A DNA stretch of 64,000 bases. Source: Streptomyces sp. NBC_00358. Lineage in GTDB: Bacteria; Actinomycetota; Actinomycetes; Streptomycetales; Streptomycetaceae. The translations under genes were made by a program, and so were the position numbers. Each line of letters begins with the position of its first letter. Positions within the stretch are counted from its first letter, which is position 1. The stretch is from assembly GCF_036099295.1 (NCBI RefSeq), contig NZ_CP107976.1, forward strand, positions 5,828,001 to 5,892,000, written 5' to 3'. Below the pieces are notes generated by a model. That model was not told where the DNA came from. It saw nothing but the letters and a program-made list of their open reading frames with translations, and did no database searches. Of the stretch, positions 18,128 through 26,601 are shown in pieces.

Positions 18128-19002
18128 TCACCCAGCCGAACCACGTACCGGAGCGCCTGGGGCTGCTCGCCACCTCGGCCGTCGATCCGTTCCTGACCGA
18201 GGAACTGCTCAAAGGCGAACAGGTTCACGGTGGCATCGATCTCGCCAAGCTCGTCGAGCCGCTCCCCGAGGAGGACGCCAGGTGGTGGGTCGAGCCGATC
18301 CGAAGCCTGGTGGAGGACGCCATGTTCGAGTTCCGGGAGGACCGCACCCGAGCCGACGCATGGCTTGCGCCACGCCTCCATGCCACGCTGCGCCTGACAC
18401 GGCGGGAAGCGGCGGACAAGCGTCTGTGGAACCACCTGGCCCTGGCGGTGGCCCCTGACTACGTCGCCTGGCGGCACCTGTCGGAGCCGACGGCGAAGAG
18501 GCCGGACAGGCGCATTGCGGCGGAACGCTTCCGTGGCCCCGCGGACCGTCAGTGCTTCTCCCGTCTGTGGTGGGCGGCCGAACTCTTTCGGAACGGGTCG
18601 GACTACGAGCCGGTCGAGGCCGCCTGTGGGAACCAGGACCTCATTCACACGGTTCTCCGGATGGAGCTGATCGACCACCGGCCCACCGCCCAGGCACTGG
18701 TCCGCCTTCTGCAGCAGGGGCAAGTCACCACCGGGCGAGAGATCTTCGGTCTCAGCGTCGCGATCAACGCGGCTGGCGCGACCCTGATCTACGACATCCT
18801 CGGGCAGGACCAACCCCGCGACCCTGTGCATCTGCGGGACTGGATCGCGGAAGCGGAGTCGGCGCCACCGGTCGAGCGGTACGAACTCCCGAAGGGGCCG
18901 GACGAGGACTCCGTCCCGGAGGAGTCCGTGGCAGCGCTCACCAGCTACTTTGCAGAGCTGTTCGAGACCGCGCCGGTCCGGGGTAGGAAGAGCACGGATT
19001 GA
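18124..19002 (+). CDS. Unknown protein, possibly DUF6339 family
   Basis: A 292-residue, mostly helical soluble protein, translationally coupled to the gene before it (GTGA). The middle section (L-W-N-H-L-A-L-A-V-A-P-D-Y-V-A-W-R near 100, then R-L-W-W-A-A-E near 150) resembles what I recall of the DUF6339 family, which occurs near MORC/Z1-type modification systems; this is from memory and weak. No catalytic motif is evident. It ends 17 nt from the convergent cytosine methyltransferase gene. Confidence 0.7.
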   Translation: MITQPNHVPERLGLLATSAVDPFLTEELLKGEQVHGGIDLAKLVEPLPEEDARWWVEPIRSLVEDAMFEFREDRTRADAWLAPRLHATLRLTRREAADKRLWNHLALAVAPDYVAWRHLSEPTAKRPDRRIAAERFRGPADRQCFSRLWWAAELFRNGSDYEPVEAACGNQDLIHTVLRMELIDHRPTAQALVRLLQQGQVTTGREIFGLSVAINAAGATLIYDILGQDQPRDPVHLRDWIAEAESAPPVERYELPKGPDEDSVPEESVAALTSYFAELFETAPVRGRKSTD

Positions 19003-19019
19003 CCCGGGTCGTGCTCGAA

Positions 19020-20375
19020 CTAGTCTGCCGACGCCTTCTTCTTGCGCGGGCGTGAGGAGGGCGGCGGCTTCTGGTCCTGTGCGCGTGGGCACCTGTCCGT
19101 GCATGTGTCCGCGTCCCCGCAGCCGTGGCTCCGTAGCTTGGCCCGTTGCTCCTCCGTTGCCGCCGTCCACGGCTTGTGGAGGGCCTCGGTGTCGGGCACA
19201 GGAAGGCCCAGAGCGGCGCCCAGCAGGTGCATGCCGAAGGCGGGCGGTACGGCGTTGCCCACCTGTTGGGCCTGTGCCGTACCGGACCACGGGTAGTCCG
19301 GCGGGAAGCTCTGCAATATCCCTGCCTCGTTCATGGTGAAGCGTGCGCCCTCCTGGACGATGCGCTCATCGAGGTGTTCGAAGACCACGAAGCGGGAGAT
19401 ACGGCCGGTGACGGTGGCTGCCGGCTGCTCGTCGGTGCGGACCCCGCGTCGTCCCGGGTGCCCGGAGCTGCCGTAGTTCGAGCGCACCAAAAAGCGCTTG
19501 GTCCGCGTGCCCACCGGTTCGTGGAGCACGTCGCCCATCGACCTCCACGGTTTCAGGTCCGTATTGGTCTTCTCCGGATGTTCCGCGGCCTCCGGTGCGG
19601 GACTGTCGTCGTCCAGGGTCGGCTGATGGACCTCGCTCTCGGCCGGGGCGTTCCTCTGGTTCCACTTCTTCGGCTCGTAGGCGTGGTGGGTCGGCGGAGG
19701 CAACTCGGGCTCACCGAGTCCCACACGCCGAGCGATCAGCACCGCACGTGATCGCGTCTGGGGCACCCCGTAGGTCTCGGTGGCGAGAACACCGAAGGCG
19801 ACTTCGTACTTGGTGCCGTCGGGCAGACCCTTGTCTCTCAGAGCCTTCGCGTACTGCTCCCAGACCGGCTCGACCGTGGGCACCTGCTCCAGGACGATGA
19901 CGTCGTACGGGCGGTTCGCGCGGTTCGGACTCCTGGTCGCCTGAATCGCGTATCGAAGCGGCTCGAGAATCAGGCCGGTGCGCTGGTCATTGCTGAACTT
20001 CCTCAGGTCTCTGTCGATCTCCTCGTCAGAGTCGCCCGCCATCAGCCGGTCGATGTACTTCTCGACCTCCTCCAAGGCTTCGCGGCCTGCGCCGTGTCCG
20101 GCCACCGAGTACGTCTGGCACGGAGGTCCACCCGCAAGCACATTGATCTCGGGCGGCAGTGACTCGAACGCGTCCCGGCGAACCGCGCTCACATCGGCGT
20201 GGAGGGTGTCCAGGCCCGCCGCGTACCGGGTCAGGCATGCGCTCTTGTCCCACTCGATGCCGAAGCTCGGGATGTCGAGCGTGTGCGCGGCGACGTCCAG
20301 CCCCCCGGGTCCCGCGAAGAGATCCAGGACAAAGGGTCTGTCGAGGCTGGACTGCTGGGGCGCCGTGCTGGTCAT
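19020..20375 (-). CDS. DNA (cytosine-5) methyltransferase
   Basis: A 451-residue C5 methyltransferase. Motif I (D-L-F-A-G-P-G-G) is at 18-25 and motif IV (G-G-P-P-C86-Q) carries the catalytic cysteine. Motif VI reads V-L-E163-Q-V rather than E-N-V, motif VIII is Q-T-R-S-R, and motif X is V-G-N-A-V-P-P. The C-terminus adds a short Cys cluster (H-G-C, D-T-C-T-D-R-C) and a lysine-rich tail, an unusual extension. It is the last gene of the minus-strand MORC/Z1/Vsr block, 36 nt after the second methyltransferase-like gene. It is the probable protective methylase of the island, with unknown target. Confidence 0.92.
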   Translation of the reverse strand: MTSTAPQQSSLDRPFVLDLFAGPGGLDVAAHTLDIPSFGIEWDKSACLTRYAAGLDTLHADVSAVRRDAFESLPPEINVLAGGPPCQTYSVAGHGAGREALEEVEKYIDRLMAGDSDEEIDRDLRKFSNDQRTGLILEPLRYAIQATRSPNRANRPYDVIVLEQVPTVEPVWEQYAKALRDKGLPDGTKYEVAFGVLATETYGVPQTRSRAVLIARRVGLGEPELPPPTHHAYEPKKWNQRNAPAESEVHQPTLDDDSPAPEAAEHPEKTNTDLKPWRSMGDVLHEPVGTRTKRFLVRSNYGSSGHPGRRGVRTDEQPAATVTGRISRFVVFEHLDERIVQEGARFTMNEAGILQSFPPDYPWSGTAQAQQVGNAVPPAFGMHLLGAALGLPVPDTEALHKPWTAATEEQRAKLRSHGCGDADTCTDRCPRAQDQKPPPSSRPRKKKASAD

Positions 20376-20411
20376 GGGGCTGAAGTCTAGCCGGCCGCGA
20401 AGATCGCCGAA

Positions 20412-21383
20412 TCACTGTTTCAGCGCTTCGGCGACGGCCAGCCCAAGAGCCTTCCCGACAGGAGGCGGGGTCGCGTGTCCGACTTGGCGGTAACGGGCGG
20501 TCTTCCGCCCGCTGATCTGCCACGTCGCAGGGAAGCCCTGCACCAGCGCTGCCTGCTCGACCGTGAGCTTCACCATGTGCTCCCTGCCGAGTTCCGGGTC
20601 CCAGACGAAGTCCGGGCCGGGGATTTCATCACCCACGGTGTGTGCGTTCACGCCCATCGTGGCCCACTTCTCCTTGGCCCTGGAGGGGCCCAGGTCGGCA
20701 CCACCCCGGTTCTTCGACCCACCGACCAGCGTCGGAGCGGGTCGGTCGGCCTGGGCGGCCCAACGGGCGGCGTCCGTCCAACCACGTGCGGCCATGGACG
20801 GCCCCAACGCGGTACCGACCGTGATCGGTTCTCGGACGGTGGGTACCGGCAGCCGGAACGCCTCGGCCCACTCGTGTCGGACCGCCACAAGAACGCCGTG
20901 CTTGCGGTTCTGCGGTACACCGAAATCGACGGCGTTCATGACGAGCCAATGGGCGACGTATCCCAGGTGGTCCAGTTCGGCATGGACGAAATCCCGGAAG
21001 AGCTGATGGATGTCCGAGTGAACGAGTTCGGGGACGTTCTCGATGAGAACCGCACGTGGCCTGATCGCGTGAACGAGATACACGGCTGCTTCCAACAGCC
21101 GTTCTTCCAACCCCGTGTCCACTCGATGGGCGGTCGCGCTCGACCTCACCCGTGGCAGGCCGGCGGCGAGGAGGTCCACGTCGTGACTCACGGGGTGCTC
21201 GGCCGGATCGAAGTCCAGCAGGTCTGTGTGCAGCACGTTCCACAACGGCCGGTTGGTCCGCAGGGTCGTGACGGCGAGTTCCTCCTCGTCCAGCAGCAGG
21301 CGCGGCTCGAACCCCGCCTGCTCCAGTCCGAGGGCGAGCCCGCCCGCTCCGGAGCACACATCGACGAAGGTCAGGTTCCCCAC
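20412..21383 (-). CDS. C5-methyltransferase-like protein lacking the catalytic cysteine
   Basis: A 323-residue protein with methyltransferase motif I (D-V-C-S-G-A-G-G-L-A-L-G-L at 8-20), motif VI (I-E-N-V-P at 114-118) and a motif X-like Q-V-G-H-A-T-P-P. At motif IV, where active enzymes have P-C, this one reads G-L-P-R78-V with a shortened loop. Motif VIII is degenerate (Q-N-R-K-H). The frame is intact, so this looks like a pseudoenzyme rather than a broken gene. The GTG start has AAGGGGGAAG upstream and overlaps the vsr stop by 13 nt. It may be a regulatory or targeting partner of the intact methyltransferase next to it, or a DNA-binding subunit of the restriction complex. Confidence 0.85.
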   Translation of the reverse strand: MGNLTFVDVCSGAGGLALGLEQAGFEPRLLLDEEELAVTTLRTNRPLWNVLHTDLLDFDPAEHPVSHDVDLLAAGLPRVRSSATAHRVDTGLEERLLEAAVYLVHAIRPRAVLIENVPELVHSDIHQLFRDFVHAELDHLGYVAHWLVMNAVDFGVPQNRKHGVLVAVRHEWAEAFRLPVPTVREPITVGTALGPSMAARGWTDAARWAAQADRPAPTLVGGSKNRGGADLGPSRAKEKWATMGVNAHTVGDEIPGPDFVWDPELGREHMVKLTVEQAALVQGFPATWQISGRKTARYRQVGHATPPPVGKALGLAVAEALKQ

Positions 21384-21814
21384 GCTTCCCCCTTGTCGGA
21401 GCGTCCTGCCGGACGCCGTTCCACGGCTGCTTTCACCTGGGCCGCGACATCCTCGGGCCCCTCGTGCTCCCAGAACCGCAACACTGTCCACCCTTGTGCG
21501 GTCAGGTGCTCCGTCGTCTCCAGGTCGCGGGCCATGTTCCGATCCAGTTTCTGGCGCCACCACTCCGCGTTCGCCTTCGGTTGCGTCGCGTGTTGCGGGC
21601 ACCCGTGCCAGAAGCACCCGTCGATCAGAACGGCCACCTTGGTCCTGGTGAACGCCACGTCGATGCGCCGCCGCGCCATGCCCGGCACCGGGTACTCCAC
21701 GCGATAGCGCAGGCCGGCCGCATGCAGGAGGCGTCGCACGGCCAGCTCGGCGTTCGTGTCCTTGCTGGCCTGACGGGACATGCGTGCGGAGACGCCGGGG
21801 GAGGAGGGCCTCAT
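21371..21814 (-). CDS. vsr: Vsr-type very short patch endonuclease
   Basis: A 147-residue Vsr family nuclease with the catalytic aspartate in R-R-R-I-D-V-A-F and the D-G-C-F-W-H-G-C-P-x-H core, followed by W-W-R-Q-K-L-D-R-N and the C-terminal R-F-W-E-H-E. Classical Vsr nicks T:G mismatches arising at 5-methylcytosine. In MORC/Z1 gene clusters, Vsr-like proteins are thought to be the restriction nuclease. It is the only recognisable nuclease in the island. The ATG at 21814 has GGAAG upstream; a TTG 9 nt earlier and an ATG 33 nt later are weaker options. Confidence 0.9.
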   Translation of the reverse strand: MRPSSPGVSARMSRQASKDTNAELAVRRLLHAAGLRYRVEYPVPGMARRRIDVAFTRTKVAVLIDGCFWHGCPQHATQPKANAEWWRQKLDRNMARDLETTEHLTAQGWTVLRFWEHEGPEDVAAQVKAAVERRPAGRSDKGEAWGT

Positions 21815-21835
21815 GTCTTCCAATGGTGTCGCGCC

Positions 21836-24787
21836 TCAGGAGTGAAGGTCGTTTCGGGCGATCACGACGGCATCCTGCCGGCTCGAGTCGATCGCACGGA
21901 ACCGGACCAGGGGCAGGCCGGTTTCCACCGACGAACTCGGCGCGACGAAGGAGAAGGCCATGACGACGTCACCGGGGTCCAGCGTCCCGTCGTCGGCGAG
22001 GTGCGGCTCGGACTCGACCACCGGGTAGAGCAGCAGTGCGCCTCGGCGCGGGTGGACGAACTGCTCTACCGCCGTGTTCCCGGCCGTCTCGACGGCGCCC
22101 GCGACGCGCAGGGCGGCGCCGCGGTGCTTGGGCTCACTGAGCGCGCCGAAGAGAGAGCCCCGCCGGCGGGTACGCCGGGCCGGGGTGAACGGACCGTGTC
22201 CCATGATGCGAGCCTCCACGCGCTTGGCGGAGGTCTGCAACGGAGTGATCACGAGCCAGTCGTCGATCTCCGTCTCGTGCTGACCCGCCTCCAGCAGGAA
22301 CTCCAGGTGCGGCGAGAACTGGCTAGGGATCGACCATCGCAGGTCGCACAGGACCTTCGTCAGCGTCTCGTGAGAGACCGTTCCGACGCGCGCTTCGTAC
22401 GCGGGGCCGTCTCCGACCGACAGACGCACAGGGTCTTGGCCCAGCGCGGCGAGCACCGGCTCCCAGCATTCGGTGTTGTGCGCCAGGGCCTGCGGGGTCT
22501 CCGGGTGGGCGGTGGGCTCGACCCAGGTACCGGGCGACCGCACCTCCACCAGCTCCGCGTTGAACATCTTGTTCCGGGCCGACGGCTTCACCCACGGCAG
22601 GTGCTGGCTCACCAGGGGCGGGATCTGGGCGGGGGTGACCTGGGGACGGCCGTCCACCAAGGGGGCGTAGCGGGCCAGTTCCGCGCGGAAGAGTTCCTCG
22701 TCGCGGCAGATCGCCTCGAAGGCCTCGTACAGGTCGACGGTCTTCGCGTTGCGACCGCGGCCGAGGGTCTCCTCGCGGCCGATGTAGAGCCGCACCAGGT
22801 CCCGGTATCCGGGGCGGAAGCCGAACCAACGGCCCATCTGCATAAGGGTGTCGGCCTGCTGTGTCGTGCGGCGGTAGTACGTGATCGTCAGGCCCTCGAC
22901 CGTGAAACCACGGGACAGCTTGGTGCCGCCGACGAGGATCTTCCAGACGTTCGGGGTGCGGTCGAAGTCCAGGTCGGGCTGGGCGTAGTCGCGCTCGCTC
23001 TCGCCGTTGACGACGATGACGGGACTGCCGCCCTGGCTGATCAGCTGGCAGGCCCGGGAGACATGCGGCTTGAGGTCAGCGTAGGTCGCCGGGGTGGGCA
23101 GGGAGTCGTCCGCGTAGGTGTGGAAGTCCTTGTCGAAGAGGGCTTCCAAGCGCGCGTGGCCCTGACCCTTGTACGCGGCGTTGTGCCACATCGTCTCGAT
23201 GCGCTCGGCGAGCGCCGCGTGTTCGGCCATGCGGACCGATTCGTGCACCAGCATCGTGTGGTGTCGGAACGGATCGGAGGGAACGCCGTGTTTCTCGCGG
23301 TAGATCTTCAGTGCGCCGGTGAGCACGAAGGCGTCCAGGGCTTCCTGGAGTCGGTCGCCCGTGGAGTCGTAGATGCCCCGGACGTGCTTCCTCTCGGCCT
23401 CGCCCTCACCCTCGTCGAAGGTGTCCAGGTCGTGGAAGTCCTGGACACCCATGTAGTCGGTGGGCCGGGGCAGGGAGATCAGGAAGTCGCGCGGGAAGAG
23501 GTCTTCCTCGTCGCCCGGGTCGATGAACACGTTGGCGAAGGGAGTTGCGGTGTAGCCGACGTACTGGACGCGCGGCAGGAGCTTGAGGAGCTTGCTGATC
23601 TGGTCGTTGATCGCGGTGCGGGTGACCTTGCCGTCCTCCCACTTCTTCGGGTCCGTCGTGTTGACCGAAGCCTGGTCCGACTCGTCGTCGATGATCAGGG
23701 TCGGTATCTCGCCGAGGATGGGACCCATCTTCTTGAGGTCCTTGACCAGCTTCTCAAGAACCGATTTGTTCTTCTTCACGACCATGACGCGTGCGCGGGC
23801 CGCGTGCAGGTTCGCCGCGTCGTACAGAGGGCGGGTCCGGTCCGGCTTCTCGAACTCCAGGGCGCTGATGCCGCGTTCCAGCGACATGTAGTCGCGGTCG
23901 CGCGAGGTCAGACGCTCGATGTCGAAGGCGCCGAGCAGGGAGGGGCGGGCGCCGAACGAGACGAACTTGTCGGGCCAGTCCTCGTCGTCCTGGTAGTCGA
24001 TGCCCACCAAGGCGTCCGGGTCGTTCGGGTCGGCGGCGCCCAGGATGTTCTCCTGGCCGATCAGTTCCATGTCGAGACGGCGCTGGGTCTGGCCGCGCAG
24101 CAGGTTCAGGGTCCCGCCCAGGACTATGACCAGGCGGTAGCCGGCGTCGATGGCCTTGGCGGTGACTCCGGTGAAGTTGGCGGTCTTGCCGGACTGTACG
24201 TAGCCGACGACCAGCCCGCGCGCGCCGTACGGGTCGTCACGGGTGGGGTCGGCGAGCCGCTCGACGACCGCGTGGGCGGCCTCGTGCAGACCGGACACCG
24301 CCGCGTCGCTCCAGCCCTTGCGGCGCAACAGACGCTCGTACGAGGCCCAGTAGAAGGAGCGGTTCGCCGCCTGCTCCCGGGTGTACCAGGCATGGAACTC
24401 CCGGCTGATGGTGACAGGACCCGGTTCCACGTGGACCGGGACGGCCGTGTCGAGCGCTTTGCGGAGATCCGCGTCGAACGCGAGCCTGCCGTGGACCTCG
24501 GCGCGGCGCTCCGGGGTGCGAGGCGCGGTGGTCGACCACGTGGGGGACTGCTCGAAGTCCCACGCGGTGAGTTTGCGGCGCCACAGGGCGATCAGTTCGT
24601 CTCCCGGTGCCGCGGCCAGGACGCGGTCGCGGAAGCCGGTCCCGTCCGTGTCCGCCGGTTCGTCGGCGTCGGCGAGGGCGAAAGCGAGCTTGGCGAAGTG
24701 CTTGGGGCCGCGCCGGCTCATCGCGTCGAGGATCTCGCCGTGGAGGTCGGTGAGGCTGTCGGGAGCGGGCGTGTTCTCGGCGGTCAC
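21836..24787 (-). CDS. Z1 domain ATPase (SF2-like motor/endonuclease subunit)
   Basis: A 983-residue Z1-domain protein. Walker A (G-Y-V-Q-S-G-K-T) is near 195-202, an acidic Walker B-like segment (I-I-D-D-E-S-D-Q-A-S) near 362, G-Y-T-A-T-P-F near 414, the Z1 hallmark G-G-T-K-L-S-R-G-F-T-V-E-G-L-T near 620, and M-G-R-W-F-G-F-R just after. Z1 proteins accompany MORC-type ATPases in modification-dependent or restriction systems and are predicted DNA translocases. The GTG start lies 55 nt after the MORC stop, and the Vsr gene follows 21 nt downstream, all on one strand. Confidence 0.92.
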   Translation of the reverse strand: MTAENTPAPDSLTDLHGEILDAMSRRGPKHFAKLAFALADADEPADTDGTGFRDRVLAAAPGDELIALWRRKLTAWDFEQSPTWSTTAPRTPERRAEVHGRLAFDADLRKALDTAVPVHVEPGPVTISREFHAWYTREQAANRSFYWASYERLLRRKGWSDAAVSGLHEAAHAVVERLADPTRDDPYGARGLVVGYVQSGKTANFTGVTAKAIDAGYRLVIVLGGTLNLLRGQTQRRLDMELIGQENILGAADPNDPDALVGIDYQDDEDWPDKFVSFGARPSLLGAFDIERLTSRDRDYMSLERGISALEFEKPDRTRPLYDAANLHAARARVMVVKKNKSVLEKLVKDLKKMGPILGEIPTLIIDDESDQASVNTTDPKKWEDGKVTRTAINDQISKLLKLLPRVQYVGYTATPFANVFIDPGDEEDLFPRDFLISLPRPTDYMGVQDFHDLDTFDEGEGEAERKHVRGIYDSTGDRLQEALDAFVLTGALKIYREKHGVPSDPFRHHTMLVHESVRMAEHAALAERIETMWHNAAYKGQGHARLEALFDKDFHTYADDSLPTPATYADLKPHVSRACQLISQGGSPVIVVNGESERDYAQPDLDFDRTPNVWKILVGGTKLSRGFTVEGLTITYYRRTTQQADTLMQMGRWFGFRPGYRDLVRLYIGREETLGRGRNAKTVDLYEAFEAICRDEELFRAELARYAPLVDGRPQVTPAQIPPLVSQHLPWVKPSARNKMFNAELVEVRSPGTWVEPTAHPETPQALAHNTECWEPVLAALGQDPVRLSVGDGPAYEARVGTVSHETLTKVLCDLRWSIPSQFSPHLEFLLEAGQHETEIDDWLVITPLQTSAKRVEARIMGHGPFTPARRTRRRGSLFGALSEPKHRGAALRVAGAVETAGNTAVEQFVHPRRGALLLYPVVESEPHLADDGTLDPGDVVMAFSFVAPSSSVETGLPLVRFRAIDSSRQDAVVIARNDLHS

Positions 24788-24842
24788 GGCGGTCGGGTGG
24801 CCTCTCTGGCGTACGGGCAGGTGCTGGGGACGGTGGGACGGA

Positions 24843-26423
24843 CTAGCCCTCGACGCGGGCGAGTTCGGCCCGCACCGCGGTGACGAGCACGCTGTTCCAC
24901 AGAGCGACCTTGTCGGTCTGGTTGGCCCAGACCCGTTCCTTCTGGAAGATCTCGTTGAGCATCAGGAAGAGAAGGCTCTTCAGTACCGGGGCATCGTTCG
25001 ATCCCCCGCGTCGACCGCCGTTGAAGGCGTGCCGGTAGTCCTTGTTGAGGACGACCAGGCGCTCCTTGTGGTCGATCGTGAAGAGCAGTTCGGCCGGGTC
25101 GGTGCCGGGCGGCACGTCGAGCCTGGCCCAGCTGAAGGTGATGGGGTCATCGCCTTCCCGTTGCGGCAGTTCGTCCCGCAGCGTCCGCTTCAGCTTGGGG
25201 TCGATGCCCTTGCCGGGCGGGATGACGGCCGTGCGCTTGACCTCGGTACGCCGCTTGGCGGCCTCGCGATAGGTCGTCTCCGCCTCGCGGACGTACTCGG
25301 CGAAGGTGTGGTCACCGGTGGGGACCACGGCCTTCTCCAGACCTCGGGCGAACGCGGGGGTGACCTGGACACCGTCCTTCTTGACGGTCAGGGAGAACAC
25401 GTCGTTGGGCTCGGGAGGCAGGTCCACGGCGATCCGGGCGAGGGCGAGGTGGCTCTCCGCGCTGCGGGTGTCGTTCCAGCCGCCGGCCTGGACGAGCCGG
25501 TCGTTGCGGTAGAGGTAGAAGCCTTGGCGCTCGGCGAGCGGGCCGATGCCCCGGTAGGCGACCAGTGGGGACTTGGGCGGCCATATGTGCGCGGTGAGCG
25601 CGACATCGCCGACGCCCTCCACAGGGGCGATGTACGTACGGGGATAACCCGGGCGACCCGGGATCCGGTAGCCGAACGGGTCTATGTGCTCCACGCTCCG
25701 GTGGTCCAGTTCCTCCCGGGTGTGGACGTCCTCCACGACGATGTCCACGTGGAAGCCGTCGCGGGCGAGGAAGCGGTGGAGGTGGAGCCCGAGGTGGGTC
25801 TCGAGCCGCTCGATCGCGTCATTGAGGTAGCGGTCGGTCTGACCGGTGGTGATGGTCTCGAACGTGCGGACCTGGTCCCATCGCACGATCGTGCCGTGCC
25901 AGTCGATGATCCCGTCATAGCGGTCGACCAGGTCCTGGCAGTACGTCGCGTCGACGATGTCGCAGGTGAAGTCGGCCTGTGCGCGGGCGGTGAGCCAGCG
26001 GCGGCCGGTCGACGGGCTGCGCTTGGTCCGGCTGATCACGGTGAGCGCGTCGGCGTGCGAGAGGGAGGCGGCCTTCAGGCCGGCGCCGAAGTGCCCCAGG
26101 GCGCCGGCGGCGTACTTCTCGCGCCCTCCCACAGTCATCGCCGTGTCCAGGCCCGCCTCGTCCATGCCCTGGCCGTCGTCGATGACGAGCAGACCGACGA
26201 GGCGGTCGCGTCCGCCGCGCTCACCGGTGTCCCGCAGGAAGCTCACGACGACGTTGTGGGCTCCGGCGTCGATCGAGTTGTCGATCAGGTCGGCGATGGC
26301 CGCCTCGAAGCCGTACCCCTGGTGCGCGAGCGATTCGAACGACCTGGCTGTCGGAGGGAGCCGCTTGCTTCCGCTGGTCGGTACGTCGAACTGCCACTCC
26401 GAAGAAGGCTGGTAGGGCGGCAT
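24843..26423 (-). CDS. MORC/MutL-like GHKL ATPase
   Basis: A 526-residue protein and first gene of the minus-strand methylase block. The ATPase domain has the N box (A-D45-L-I-D-N49-S-I-D52-A-G), G1 D-D-G-Q-G-M (82-87) and G2 G-H-F-G-A-G-L-K (110-117), all intact and typical of prokaryotic MORC relatives. The remainder is a likely transducer (S5-like) region without a recognised nuclease. The ATG at 26423 has GAGGAA at 6 nt. An in-frame extension upstream has no ribosome site and is rejected. By analogy with MORC/MutL-type systems it would dimerise on ATP binding and clamp DNA, working with the Z1 motor and the Vsr nuclease. Confidence 0.9.
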   Translation of the reverse strand: MPPYQPSSEWQFDVPTSGSKRLPPTARSFESLAHQGYGFEAAIADLIDNSIDAGAHNVVVSFLRDTGERGGRDRLVGLLVIDDGQGMDEAGLDTAMTVGGREKYAAGALGHFGAGLKAASLSHADALTVISRTKRSPSTGRRWLTARAQADFTCDIVDATYCQDLVDRYDGIIDWHGTIVRWDQVRTFETITTGQTDRYLNDAIERLETHLGLHLHRFLARDGFHVDIVVEDVHTREELDHRSVEHIDPFGYRIPGRPGYPRTYIAPVEGVGDVALTAHIWPPKSPLVAYRGIGPLAERQGFYLYRNDRLVQAGGWNDTRSAESHLALARIAVDLPPEPNDVFSLTVKKDGVQVTPAFARGLEKAVVPTGDHTFAEYVREAETTYREAAKRRTEVKRTAVIPPGKGIDPKLKRTLRDELPQREGDDPITFSWARLDVPPGTDPAELLFTIDHKERLVVLNKDYRHAFNGGRRGGSNDAPVLKSLLFLMLNEIFQKERVWANQTDKVALWNSVLVTAVRAELARVEG

Positions 26424-26546
26424 ACGTGTTCCTCGCGCACAGGGACATGCCCGGGATGCGTGCGGGCAGACCAGTTCGGCTGACACGTGTGACGTTAGCG
26501 TGCGCGAGTTGTGAAGGAATAGTGGGATCGAAATATGTTTGCGCGA

Positions 26547-26574
26547 CGCCCCCTGGGACCGGTTCCAGGGGGCG
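26547..26574. terminator. Hairpin terminator
   Basis: Ten-base perfect arms CGCCCCCTGG / CCAGGGGGCG surround an 8-nt centre that itself contains ACCGGT. It lies 28 nt after the stop of the SEC-C gene and upstream of the MORC operon, and so separates the island from the flanking chromosome. Confidence 0.7.
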
Positions 26575-26601
26575 GATTCCGACGGCGTGACGCCGCCGGT
26601 C

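Noticed and set aside
21464..24883. A 1139-codon open frame on the plus strand
   Set aside because: It is antisense to the vsr and Z1 genes, and lacks a ribosome site or domain; a compositional shadow.
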